Below, piece by piece: positions 9,501 through 17,140 of a DNA stretch of 32,931 bases. The first letter of the stretch is position 1; every line of letters starts with the position of its first letter. The notes beneath the pieces are model-generated. The model worked only from the letters and a program-made list of their open reading frames with translations. It ran no database searches and was not told where the DNA came from. The DNA is from Planctomycetaceae bacterium (lineage in GTDB: Bacteria > Planctomycetota > Planctomycetia > Planctomycetales > Planctomycetaceae). The translations under genes and the position numbers were made by a program. The stretch lies in assembly GCA_029259845.1 (NCBI GenBank), contig JAJDEI010000233.1, forward strand, positions 1 through 32,931, given 5' to 3'.

Positions 9501-12500
9501 GCGGCATCTACCGCTCCGATGATTTCGGCTTGACCTGGACGAAGGTCACCGGCCCCGGCATCAACGCCACGATGGACACGCTGCTCGCTGCGTCCAATGC
9601 CATCGAAATGACGGTCCACCCGGCAACCGGCCGGTTGTATGTGGCAATCCTGGTGAACGCCCAGCCGCAGGGGTTGTTTCACACCAATAATGGAACGTCT
9701 GCCACGCCGACCTGGACACAAATGGATGTCCCCGTTCTGCCTCTCAGTCCAGGCGTGCCGCTCACCAATGCCACGTTTGCGACCCCGATTGTGATCACGT
9801 CCACGGGTCACGGTCTGTCCACAGACAACTTTGTCGTGATCAGTGGCGTCTTGGGGAATACGGCGGCCAACGGCTTCTTCCGCGTGACCGTGATCGATGC
9901 AAACACCTTCAGCCTCGACCTGAGCTCGGGCAATGCTGCCTACGCGAGCGGTGGGTCCTGGACCAGAGTCACCGGCCCGAATCCGAGCCCGAAGGACTTG
10001 GATGCTAGTTCGCAAGGCCGCCTGCACTTCTCCATCGTCGTTGATCCGTCGAATGAAGACATCCTCTACGTCGGCGGGGACCGGCAAGATAGACCGGGTC
10101 AAATCGGTGCCACGACCGGCAGTGGTTCGCTGTTCCGGGGAAACGCCGGTCTTGGCAGGAATCCGACCGGCGCCCCATCGCCGCAATGGGATCACTTGAC
10201 GCACTACTCCTCAGCCATTGATGTCAATGGAGGGACCGCCGGCGGAAGTTCGCCGCATGCCGACTCACGCGAGATGGTCTTCGACGCCAACGGCAACTTG
10301 ATGGAAGTCGATGACGGCGGAATCTTCAAACGGACGAATCCCCAAGACAACACCGGCGACTGGTTCTCTCTCGCCGGTAATCTCGGCACATTGGAATTCC
10401 ATTCCGTCGCGTATGACAGCCTGACCAATACGATCATTGCCGGAACTCAAGACAATGGCACACAGACCCAGCAGATTGCCGGCGGCACGGTTTGGGATCT
10501 TTTCTCTGGCGGCGACGGCGGAGATGTGGCCATTGACAACATCGTCAACGCGCCCAGCAATCAATCGGTGCGCTACACGAGCAGTCAGCTTCTCGGCTTC
10601 CAAAACGGTGTTAACGTCGACCGCTTCATCCGTACCGTCTTCGACGCCAACAACAAGGTTGTCGGCTCGTCCCCCGTGAAACTCACCGTAAACGGTGGTG
10701 GCGCGCCGCTTGAACCGCAATTCATCACGCCGGTCCGTACGAATAATGCGGCCGGGAACCGCCTGTTGATCGTCGGCGACAACTCGATCTACGAGTCCCT
10801 CGATGGTGGCAGCACGATCACCGAGGTTGGCCCCGGTTTTGGACCGAATGTCGCCCCACCCCCTGGCTTTGTCCAAAACGCGGTTGACTACGGGACTGCC
10901 GGTAACGTGAATGCGGCTTATGTCGGGAGACTTGATAAGATCGCCGTGCGCACGACCGCCGGCGCCACGTTCTCCGTCGTCGATCCCAGTAACGGCTCCA
11001 CTGACTTCATCGAAGACGTGGTGATGGACCCCGCGAATTTCAACACGGCCTTCGCGATTGACAGCAATCAACTCTTCCGGACAACCGATGCCGGATCGGC
11101 CTGGACGGACGTGACAGGCAATCTGATGTCGCTCGCCGGCGGCTTTCTGCAGTCGATGACCTTCGTCCCCGGTGTTTCTGACATGCTCGTTGTCGGCGGG
11201 GCACTCGGCGTGTTCGCTGCACAAACGTCGAGTCTCTCAACATGGGTGGAAGTCGGAAATAACCTTCCCAACGCCATCGTTTTCGACTTGGACTATGACG
11301 CGGCCGATGACGTCCTCCTGGCCGGCACGCTGGGGCGTGGAGCATGGCTCATGCACGAAGCGAGCACCGCGATCGGAAATCTCTTTAGTGCACCACAAGT
11401 CATCAACCAGGCCATCGAAGTCAACGGCGTCCAGGGCGTCAAGACCGGTCTCGATCGTCTGACGTTCGCCTTCAACCAGGCCGTCACTGTCTCGTCGGCG
11501 ACGTCACTGAAGTTGTTCAACCACACGACGGGGCAAAGCATCAGCCTTGCCAGCGCTTCGCTAAGTAGTAACGGCACATCTTCGGTCACTTGGGACATGT
11601 CGTCCGTCACATTGCCCAACGGACGCTACACGGCCGAACTGCCGGCCACGACAACCACTAGTGCCTTCGGACTCCCACTGGCTCAGACACACACATTTGA
11701 GTTTCACAAACTCGCGGGCGATGTGGACGGCGACGGGTTCGTTAACTTTAATGACTTCTTTGAGGTCGACGTCCACTTCAACACATTTGGCAGCACGTTC
11801 CTGCCGGGGGATGCGGACGGAGACGGGTTCGTTAACTTCAACGACTTCTTCGCGGTCGACGCAAACTTCAACACGACGGTGCTGCCGACGACGCTGGACT
11901 TCGGCGACGCGCCCGACTCGGCGACGTTCCCCACCACGCTGGCCAATGACGGCGCGCGGCACGTCATCACCGGCAACGCCCTGTTCCTCGGCACGGCCCG
12001 CGATGGCGAGGCGGACGGACAGTCGTCCCTCGACGCGACCGGCGACGACACGGGCGGAAGCGACGATGAGGACGGCATCCCCAACATTGGCCTAGACCGC
12101 GGCACCAATGTTCCCGTCACGGTGACGGCCAGTGTACCGGCCACGGCCGTGCTCAACGGCTGGGTCGACTTCAACCAGGACGGCGACTGGGACGATGCCG
12201 GCGAGCAGGTCTTCATCAATCAGGCCGTTTCCAATGGCCCCAACAGCCTGAGCATCCCCGTGCCGGCGGAAGCCCTGCTGGGCCCGACGTTCGCCCGCTT
12301 CCGCATCACCGAGACGGCCGGCTACTCGTACTTCGGCCTGGCCCCCGATGGCGAAGTCGAAGACTACCAGCTCACCGTGACCGGCCCGGCCGCCTCCTCC
12401 CCGTTGACCAACCCGACCGACCTGCTCGCCTCCGCCGCTGCGCTGCAACCGGTCACACCAGTGCCGATTGTGCCCCCACTGGGGACGCCGTTGACGGGCA

Positions 12501-12784
12501 TCCTGCGGGCGAACATATTCTCGCGGTTGTCGCTGTTCAGCACGGCCCGCGCCTTCCCCGCGCCAACCATCGCATTTCCCGCCGCGTCGGTCGAGCCGGT
12601 CGTGATCGAAGACGGTTTCACCACAGGGATGACCGACGTCACGATCGCATCAACCGAGCGCCCGGCCATCTCAACCGCAACGGGCCTCGTGAGCGTGGGG
12701 CAGGGCCTGGGGCGCAGCCGTTCGACGATCCAAAGTGGAAACATCGTTCGGCATCGGAGCGGAGCGGCCTTGCCTCGCGGCTGA
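6596..12784 (+). CDS. giant modular secreted/surface protein: DNRLRE, CARDB, GEVED, beta-propeller, dockerin-like
   Basis: A 2062-residue protein from ATG 6596 (GGGGA at 6583-6587 as RBS). The N-terminus is very Arg-rich, then IEALEERTLLSA (about 43-54), the planctomycete export-type segment. Modules in order: DNRLRE-like (about 130-345), CARDB-like (450-580), GEVED (587-762, ending DGEVEDHLVEV), a sortilin/BNR-type propeller with repeated RTTDGG, RSTDSG, RSDDFG and RTTDAG turns (790-1600), an SbsA-like Ig domain (1600-1700), two dockerin/EF-hand-like calcium loops DVDGDGFVNFNDFF and DADGDGFVNFNDFF (1708-1758), a second GEVED (1767-1929) and a Pro/Ala-rich tail. An extra domain resembling phage-tail/FCCH modules (GHGLSTDNFVVISG..., about 1060-1125) interrupts the propeller. 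Probably an exported adhesion or matrix protein; no catalytic site was recognised. Confidence 0.9.
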   Translation: MVLSYWLKSLVSRSRSRTRSGFRGRRVTRRRPLLMVAGVHWTIEALEERTLLSAVGGEGASSELIIDTALGAPNTAPLLDDTSAPALNAILKDPDVVSGMSVSDIVVDGSITDPNIPLSVTFQEGATSTGAVTIRQWDNVAFTFDDDVNQDGLDRVIIGFNEPSGDKSTRELLRGLFEFDLSTLVTQIGGQPFDVEGATLVLHRSVVGDTLQGTGYNHPFMTLEARLYDFDFGEEFATWANPSAISDSANDGDTMAGGALSTVLSTASFEAEASLGDLPDVTFADSSAFRTAIDGILGGGDTLRLLVRATDAIESEAAGAGFDSHFVRFDSDDHATVSQRPKLEVSLSAPEAIAVTGVDDTNGTWQYSTDGGTNWLAFSGPAPAAARLLGPTEQVRFVPDPGFSGNAEFTFLAWDQTSGTAGGMADTTIVGSTAFSVTSDTASINVVSLLAPDLVPFAFSDGVGPATDLDSPIVIRTTSQLAGTSASVITTADPVIVDSGYLNIGNASTGSNWQVSIQLDGNTPITNTIGPAGPRAGLALTPKNFGTLSAGIHTLTARADSLDAITESVEANNIFIRTFIVEAVGTADFGDAPTSTQSGFPSSYPTLTADGGASHTIVSGFRLGANIDPELDGRASLMAIDDDDDRIGTGLDDEDGVTINGALVRGSTHSFDVDVTNTAGLSNPYLDAWVDFNQDGDWTDPGEQVFSGAVAAGANSVSFLVPASAVPGQTYARFRLHDGTAALTPGGAASDGEVEDHLVEVQSPGNWVDQGPAPVQNGQIENVDPQNQVTGAMHTVLAHPTDADILYAGSVNGGIWKTTNATATSPFWTPQTDFLESLSISAMAFDPSDGTSNTLVAATGRFTSFAGIAGASGRVYRTTDGGLNWSNPGSAGLAGENISGIAARGNTIVVTSLASGGGILRSTDSGATFSAITSADFVPGNDFFDLVADPTDGTGQRLYAAGIGVGGSGGIYRSDDFGLTWTKVTGPGINATMDTLLAASNAIEMTVHPATGRLYVAILVNAQPQGLFHTNNGTSATPTWTQMDVPVLPLSPGVPLTNATFATPIVITSTGHGLSTDNFVVISGVLGNTAANGFFRVTVIDANTFSLDLSSGNAAYASGGSWTRVTGPNPSPKDLDASSQGRLHFSIVVDPSNEDILYVGGDRQDRPGQIGATTGSGSLFRGNAGLGRNPTGAPSPQWDHLTHYSSAIDVNGGTAGGSSPHADSREMVFDANGNLMEVDDGGIFKRTNPQDNTGDWFSLAGNLGTLEFHSVAYDSLTNTIIAGTQDNGTQTQQIAGGTVWDLFSGGDGGDVAIDNIVNAPSNQSVRYTSSQLLGFQNGVNVDRFIRTVFDANNKVVGSSPVKLTVNGGGAPLEPQFITPVRTNNAAGNRLLIVGDNSIYESLDGGSTITEVGPGFGPNVAPPPGFVQNAVDYGTAGNVNAAYVGRLDKIAVRTTAGATFSVVDPSNGSTDFIEDVVMDPANFNTAFAIDSNQLFRTTDAGSAWTDVTGNLMSLAGGFLQSMTFVPGVSDMLVVGGALGVFAAQTSSLSTWVEVGNNLPNAIVFDLDYDAADDVLLAGTLGRGAWLMHEASTAIGNLFSAPQVINQAIEVNGVQGVKTGLDRLTFAFNQAVTVSSATSLKLFNHTTGQSISLASASLSSNGTSSVTWDMSSVTLPNGRYTAELPATTTTSAFGLPLAQTHTFEFHKLAGDVDGDGFVNFNDFFEVDVHFNTFGSTFLPGDADGDGFVNFNDFFAVDANFNTTVLPTTLDFGDAPDSATFPTTLANDGARHVITGNALFLGTARDGEADGQSSLDATGDDTGGSDDEDGIPNIGLDRGTNVPVTVTASVPATAVLNGWVDFNQDGDWDDAGEQVFINQAVSNGPNSLSIPVPAEALLGPTFARFRITETAGYSYFGLAPDGEVEDYQLTVTGPAASSPLTNPTDLLASAAALQPVTPVPIVPPLGTPLTGILRANIFSRLSLFSTARAFPAPTIAFPAASVEPVVIEDGFTTGMTDVTIASTERPAISTATGLVSVGQGLGRSRSTIQSGNIVRHRSGAALPRG

Positions 12785-13350
12785 CAACAATCGGTGGATT
12801 CCGTTAGCCGCGAGCCAACGGCGAGCGCCGCCAGCCGGTGGTCTTCTCCAGAACGTAACGATGAATCACGCCGGGTGTGAACGGCACGGACGTTGTTTCA
12901 AGTCTGTGAACGGAACCGCCTTCGGTATTGTTGCCGGGTTGCACGGAGAGGGGAAGAATCTCCCGGGGCGTGTTTTGATGGCGTCCGGGGCAATGCGGTG
13001 GGGGCGAACGCCAACTTCGAGTTGGACGAGCATTGTCACCAGTGCCTGAGCCCAAGAGGACCGGGAGGCGGACGGCGGCGGACGTGGGAAGAATCCGTTG
13101 ATGCCGCCGCTGGCGCAAACGCCGACAACGCCACATCCCCGCGCTGCATCCTCTCGGTCGCCGCCCCCAAGCAGTTCCACGTTCCGGGGCCTCTTGGCCT
13201 CGGTTGGCCGGATGGCAATCACCGGTGTCATCGCAAGTCAGGACTCCTTCTCCAAGACCACTTTCCCCACCCACGGTTACAACAACGTCCGTGACATTCA
13301 CTGGGAGCGTGTCGCAGAATTAAGCCCGGTTCCGGAGCCACAGCAGTCAC
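12785..13350. other. intergenic region, no credible gene
   Basis: It lies between the giant gene and the c-di-GMP gene, which converge, so it should hold the terminators. It begins with an R2 repeat copy (12801-12824). Open frames exist on both strands (12804-13301 -, 12893-13294 +) but overlap, are Arg/Pro-rich and show no domain. A decayed gene is possible but not demonstrable. Confidence 0.5.
12801..12824. repeat. palindromic repeat R2, copy 1
   Basis: CCGTTAGCCGCGAGCCAACG followed by GCGA. The same 24 bases recur exactly at 16251-16274, and a variant is at 24591-24614. The core CGTTAGC-CGCGA-GCCAACG can fold as a 7-bp stem with one mismatch, which becomes a G-U pair on the opposite RNA strand. 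Confidence 0.8.
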
Positions 13351-15384
13351 TCAGACTTGGGCCATCACTGCCCACTGTTCATACGCCTCCGGCTTGAGAG
13401 GGTGGCTGAAGTGGTATCCCTGGCCGATGTCGCACTTCATTTCTCGAAGCATCTCGTACTGGGCCGCGGTCTCGATCCCCTCGGCGACGACCGTAAGATC
13501 GCGTCCTTGTCCCAAGTGAATGATCGACCGGACAATGGCCGTCGCGCGGCTGTCCTGGGGGAGATCAGTCACGAAAGACCGGTCAATTTTCAGCGTGTGG
13601 ATGTTGAAGTCTTTGAGGTCACTGAGAGAGGAATGTCCGGTGCCGAAGTCGTCGATGGCCAGTTGGAGTCCCATCGCCACGAGTTGGTCCATCGTCTGGG
13701 TGGCGTGTTCGACATCGCTCATCACGGCGTTTTCCGTGATCTCGAGTTCGAACCATTCGGGCCGCGCACCGGTCTCCTGCAGGATTTCTCCGACGCGCTC
13801 GACGAAATTCGGCTGGTGCAATTGATGCGGCGAGATGTTGACGGCAATGTGGACCGGTGAGCAGCCCACGCTGTGCCAGGCAGCCGCCTGCCGGCAGGCC
13901 GAGTACAGGACGAGTTCTCCCAGCGGCACGATCAGGCCGGTCTGCTCGGCGATCGGAACAAACTCCGCCGGGGAGATGTTGCGACCGTCCGAAGTTCGCC
14001 AACGGGCCAACGCCTCGCAGCCGATGGCGTCGCCGGATTGCAGGTCGATTTTCGGCTGATACTCCAGCGAAATCTCGTTCCCCCGCAGGGCTTGTTGCAA
14101 CTGGTTTTGAATCGCGTGCCGTTGCTCGACCTCTTGCCGCATCTCCGGGTTAAAGGAACGAATGTGGTTCTTGCCGGAATTCTTGGCTGCATACATGGCC
14201 ACGTCGGCATTTTGCAGCAACTCATCAGGACACGAAGAGTCCTTCGGGAAATAGGTGATCCCGACGCTGACGCCCACGGAGGCTTGTGCGCCTGAAAGCA
14301 GAAAAGGCTTGCGCAGCGTGCGAACCACCGCGTCCATCACCCTCGCCGTTTTCTTGAGGTCTTCGTCGATCCGAGGGATGAGGATCGAAAACTCGTCTCC
14401 TCCGAAACGGGCAATGAACACATCCTCGCTCAGCCGGTCTCGCAGCCGCCGGGCGGCGATCTTCAGGAGTGCGTCGCCGGCGGCGTGGCCAAGTGAGTCG
14501 TTGATGTGCTTAAAGTCGTCCATGTCGAGAAAGCAGACGGCAAATGACGACCGGTCCCGCCGCGCATCCTCGGCCAGCGACGCGATCCGCTTGCGAAAGA
14601 AACGGCGGTTCGGCAACCCCGTCAATTGGTCGTGCATCGCCTGTCGTTTCAGCCGTCGTTGTGTGCGGTCGATGTCCGTCAAGTCGGAAAACAGGACAAT
14701 AATGCTCGGCCGCTGCCCTTCCCGGTGGATCGGGCTGAGCGAAACCCGATAGATGCGTTCCTCTCCGGGACGTCGGGCCACGGCGACCTTTCCGGCCCAC
14801 GCCTGCCCGTCCGTGATGTTGCTGATGACATCGCGGAATTCAGGAGATCTCCAGTCAAGGATGGCCGCCAGCGGATGGCCGACGACCTCGTCCTCTCTAA
14901 GGCCGACAATCCCGAGGAAGACGGGGTTGGCCTCCTGCACGACCGCTTCGGTGTTGAGAATGGCAACTCCTTCCTGAGAGTTGTTGAAGATGCCCGCCAG
15001 CAGCCGGAGGCGTTCCTCGCTCTGACGTTCGGCGACGCGTCGGGCCTCGCTGAGTTGGCTCCGAGTCCGCTCCAACTCGTCGATCATCTCTGCCGAACGC
15101 ACCAGGGCATCGGCCTGGGCGTGGGCCAAGGCGTCCGACCGGGCGACCACTTCCTCGTGCGTGTCCTGAATGTCACGGAACGATGCACACAGGGCGTTGA
15201 TGTGCTTGTCCCAGCGGCCCCGATCGTCGGAGGCCCCGAATTGGACCAGCTGCGCGAGCGCGTCCAGGCTCTTGTTCACCCGCGAAAACGGACATTGGGG
15301 GTCCGCCGGCCCGGCAAGGCCGCTCTCGCGCGCAGCGGCGACGGAGTCAGTCTCCGGCGACATGGCCAGGGGAGGGGCGGGCAT
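13351..15384 (-). CDS. PAS-GGDEF-EAL c-di-GMP signalling protein
   Basis: A 677-residue soluble protein that can in principle both make and break cyclic di-GMP. The N-terminus is a helical, probably coiled-coil region (about 35-125), followed by a PAS domain (126-240), GGDEF (250-410) and EAL (425-675). The GGDEF signature is intact (RFGGDEF, 326-332), as is the substrate Asp of FLDMDDFKHIND. The product-inhibition RxxD site before it is not conserved (SEDV). In the EAL domain all catalytic motifs are visible: CEALARW (456-462), VNISPHQ, LEITENAV, IDDFGTGHSS (577-586), LKIDRSF, VAEGIE and QGYHF. There is no membrane segment, so the PAS domain probably senses a cytosolic cue. It lies 36 nt after the DsrE-like pseudogene on the same strand. 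Confidence 0.93.
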   Translation of the reverse strand: MPAPPLAMSPETDSVAAARESGLAGPADPQCPFSRVNKSLDALAQLVQFGASDDRGRWDKHINALCASFRDIQDTHEEVVARSDALAHAQADALVRSAEMIDELERTRSQLSEARRVAERQSEERLRLLAGIFNNSQEGVAILNTEAVVQEANPVFLGIVGLREDEVVGHPLAAILDWRSPEFRDVISNITDGQAWAGKVAVARRPGEERIYRVSLSPIHREGQRPSIIVLFSDLTDIDRTQRRLKRQAMHDQLTGLPNRRFFRKRIASLAEDARRDRSSFAVCFLDMDDFKHINDSLGHAAGDALLKIAARRLRDRLSEDVFIARFGGDEFSILIPRIDEDLKKTARVMDAVVRTLRKPFLLSGAQASVGVSVGITYFPKDSSCPDELLQNADVAMYAAKNSGKNHIRSFNPEMRQEVEQRHAIQNQLQQALRGNEISLEYQPKIDLQSGDAIGCEALARWRTSDGRNISPAEFVPIAEQTGLIVPLGELVLYSACRQAAAWHSVGCSPVHIAVNISPHQLHQPNFVERVGEILQETGARPEWFELEITENAVMSDVEHATQTMDQLVAMGLQLAIDDFGTGHSSLSDLKDFNIHTLKIDRSFVTDLPQDSRATAIVRSIIHLGQGRDLTVVAEGIETAAQYEMLREMKCDIGQGYHFSHPLKPEAYEQWAVMAQV

Positions 15385-15420
15385 GGGTGAGGACTTGCCG
15401 TCAGAGGGTCGGAACCAACG

Positions 15421-16031
15421 TCAGATGCACAGTGTCGTGTTGGCGGAACTGCTCATCGAAACAAACCGCGCCACTCCACAAATCCCCAGCCCGGCATCGT
15501 CGATGAGTTCTTCGCGCTGAATGCCCGTCAACTGCATGGAGGTGTCGCACACGAGAATCTTGACTCCCCGATCGGCGGAGGTCCCAATCAGGCCATCGAG
15601 ACCGATGATGTTTTTCCGGCGCATCTCTCGCGGCATGAGCTGTCGGCCGACGCCCAGCAGGTCCGTCTGGGATAGTTTTGTCTGGCCCGGTCCGCAGGGC
15701 GACATCCAGCCGAGGCCCGTTCGACGAGACTCTTGCCACCGGCAGACGACCCCTTTTTTCTCAAGACGGGAGTGGCCCAGAAGGCCAAAAACATCGACAC
15801 TTCAAGGCCGCACGCCGCCGCACCGGCCGCCATCGTGAAGGCGGCCAGCAGCCGGTCCCGTTCGCCGCTGAACACCAACTGGTTCAACACGTTCGAATCG
15901 GGAGCGTGATCCCATTTGTCTTCAAGAGCGGCCAGCCGCTCTTCCAGAGCCCCGAGTCCTGAGCCGGGGCGATCGATAACCGCAGTGAGCATTCGCGCAG
16001 GCTTCTTGTCAGGCAACAGAGAAAGGGGCAT
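15421..16031 (-). pseudogene. DsrE/DsrF-like (DsrE2) protein, single frameshift
   Basis: Two frames together give one DsrE-family protein of about 200 residues. Frame one (from ATG 16031) reads NQLVFSGERDRLLAAFTMAAGAAACGLEVSMFLAFWA (given in pieces: FSGERDRLLAAF, then CGLEVSMF) and ends its homology at GGKSLVERA. Frame two resumes at GWMSPCGPGQ and continues LGVGRQLMPREMRRKNIIGL, ILVCDTSMQLTGI and CGVARFV to a TGA at 15421-15423. The break is near 15712-15713; restoring one base (GCC TTC GGC TGG) rejoins them as ERAFGWM. DsrE2 proteins are sulfur-handling proteins, and the Cys of CDTSMQ is kept. Both halves look otherwise well conserved, so the shift is recent or a sequencing error. Confidence 0.75.
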
Positions 16032-16496
16032 TCACCTCGTCGCTATGCCAACATAGGTCCGCTTTTCGCCGAGTCAAACCGCCACGGGAACAAGCCACCC
16101 GCGCAAACCGGACAAGGCGGCCACCAGACATCGGGCCCTGTCATGATACGGCCAGCCGTCAGAATCCGACCAATCGCGAGGAGCGTTGCGTCCGCTGGTT
16201 GACAGCGGGAGTTGGCGAGTCGATGGTTGTCTCGCGTCCCCCACGGTTTGCCGTTAGCCGCGAGCCAACGGCGACCGGCGTTTCGGATGGCTGAAGTGCG
16301 ACCGCATTCCGCAGTCCCACTTCCAAATTCACAACGGTCCTCGCCACACGGCTTGCGGCCATCTACAATCGTCGGAGAGGTTTCACGACAACCGGTATTG
16401 TTCACATCCGGCATCGAAGGCAACCGTGGGCCGTGAGTGTCCTGAGACAAGAATTCGCCAAACCGGGTGCGACGCACTCTTCCGAGTGAGAAACGG
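16032..16496. other. divergent intergenic region with repeat R2
   Basis: Promoter region between the DsrE-like gene (-) and the zinc-ribbon pair (+). The only structure I can support is the second R2 repeat at 16251-16274; the overlapping minus-strand open frames show no domain. Confidence 0.5.
16251..16274. repeat. palindromic repeat R2, copy 2
   Basis: Identical over 24 bases to 12801-12824 in the same orientation. Flanking sequence on both sides is unrelated, which defines the mobile unit as short. Confidence 0.8.
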
Positions 16497-16712
16497 ATGA
16501 TGTTTCTGCTCTTCTACCTCGCCGGCGGTGTCCTGGGCTTCCTCGGCTTGATGGGCGTGGCGTTGGGTCTCTTTTTCCTGTGCGGGTCGGTCGGCATGGA
16601 CGGGCTCTTCTCCGCAGGCGAGCCGCGCGGTGAACTGACCTGCTGGCACTGCGGTGAACAAACCCGGGCGGGCGTCAAACGATGCACCCACTGCGGAGGA
16701 GAACTGCAATGA
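16497..16712 (+). CDS. small membrane protein with C-terminal zinc ribbon (first of pair)
   Basis: A protein of about 71 residues. It starts with one or two membrane helices (MMFLLFYLAGGVLGFLGLMG and VALGLFFLCG), followed by a linker and a C-terminal double CxxC zinc ribbon, CWHCGEQTRAGVKRCTHCGG. ATG 16497 or the adjacent ATG 16500 may start it; an upstream in-frame GTG (16467) is less likely. It overlaps the next gene by ATGA, so both are translationally coupled. The function is unknown. The topology suggests a membrane-anchored, metal-binding scaffold or interaction domain facing the cytoplasm, but that is inference. Confidence 0.75.
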   Translation: MMFLLFYLAGGVLGFLGLMGVALGLFFLCGSVGMDGLFSAGEPRGELTCWHCGEQTRAGVKRCTHCGGELQ

Positions 16713-16939
16713 TGTTCATGCCCGGGCCGTTCGAACTGTTGATGCTGCTGCTTGTCGTGGGTGTGCCGCTGCTCCTGGTTGGACGGCTTCTCTTCGGCAG
16801 CCTGACCGGTTCGTCCGCGGAACGAAAATCAGACCGGGGCAGCTTCTCGCTCGGTCATGCGACACTGACCTGCCCGCATTGCCAACAGCAGACCACCGCC
16901 AGTAAGTCCCAATGCGAAAACTGCGGCGAAGACCTGTGA
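16709..16939 (+). CDS. small membrane protein with C-terminal zinc ribbon (second of pair)
   Basis: A protein of about 76 residues with the same plan as its upstream neighbour: a hydrophobic helix (PFELLMLLLVVGVPLLLVGR), a short polar linker and a C-terminal zinc ribbon CPHCQQQTTASKSQCENCGE. Its ATG at 16709 overlaps the TGA of the first gene (ATGA). The similar architecture points to an ancient duplication, although the linkers and helices have diverged. No named family recognised. Confidence 0.75.
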   Translation: MMFMPGPFELLMLLLVVGVPLLLVGRLLFGSLTGSSAERKSDRGSFSLGHATLTCPHCQQQTTASKSQCENCGEDL

Positions 16940-16977
16940 AGCGTTTATTCGGCAACCGACCGGGCCACGACCTTCGA

Positions 16978-17127
16978 AATGACGAACGTCGAAATCGGAA
17001 TGACGAAGGAAATCCGAAGCACGAAAGCCACGGCATGCGCGTTGTCTCGGTCGAGCTCGCGCAACGGCCTTGACCCACCCTGTTCATTGAGATGTTGAGA
17101 TTCCTTCGTCATTCAAACTTCGTCATT
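16978..17127. mobile_element. inverted-repeat element with AATGACGAA boxes
   Basis: The left end has AATGACGAA at 16978-16986 and AATGACGAAGGAA at 16999-17011. The right end has the complements TTCCTTCGTCATT (17101-17113) and TTCGTCATT (17119-17127). Each arm therefore carries two boxes, and the inner 13-mers are perfectly inverted. The roughly 90-bp centre has no gene. It sits directly before the MntR-like gene, ending 13 bp from its start codon, so it probably overlaps that gene's leader. Confidence 0.6.
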
Positions 17128-17140
17128 CGAGTTCCCTGCA

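Noticed and set aside
9332..11224. Two minus-strand open frames of 290 and 319 codons
   Set aside because: Both are shadows of the giant gene's propeller region; they are Arg/Asp/Gly-rich with no domain.
12804..13301. 165-codon minus-strand open frame and its plus-strand rival
   Set aside because: It runs through an R2 repeat, has no recognisable domain and is Arg/Pro-rich; a decayed gene cannot be excluded.
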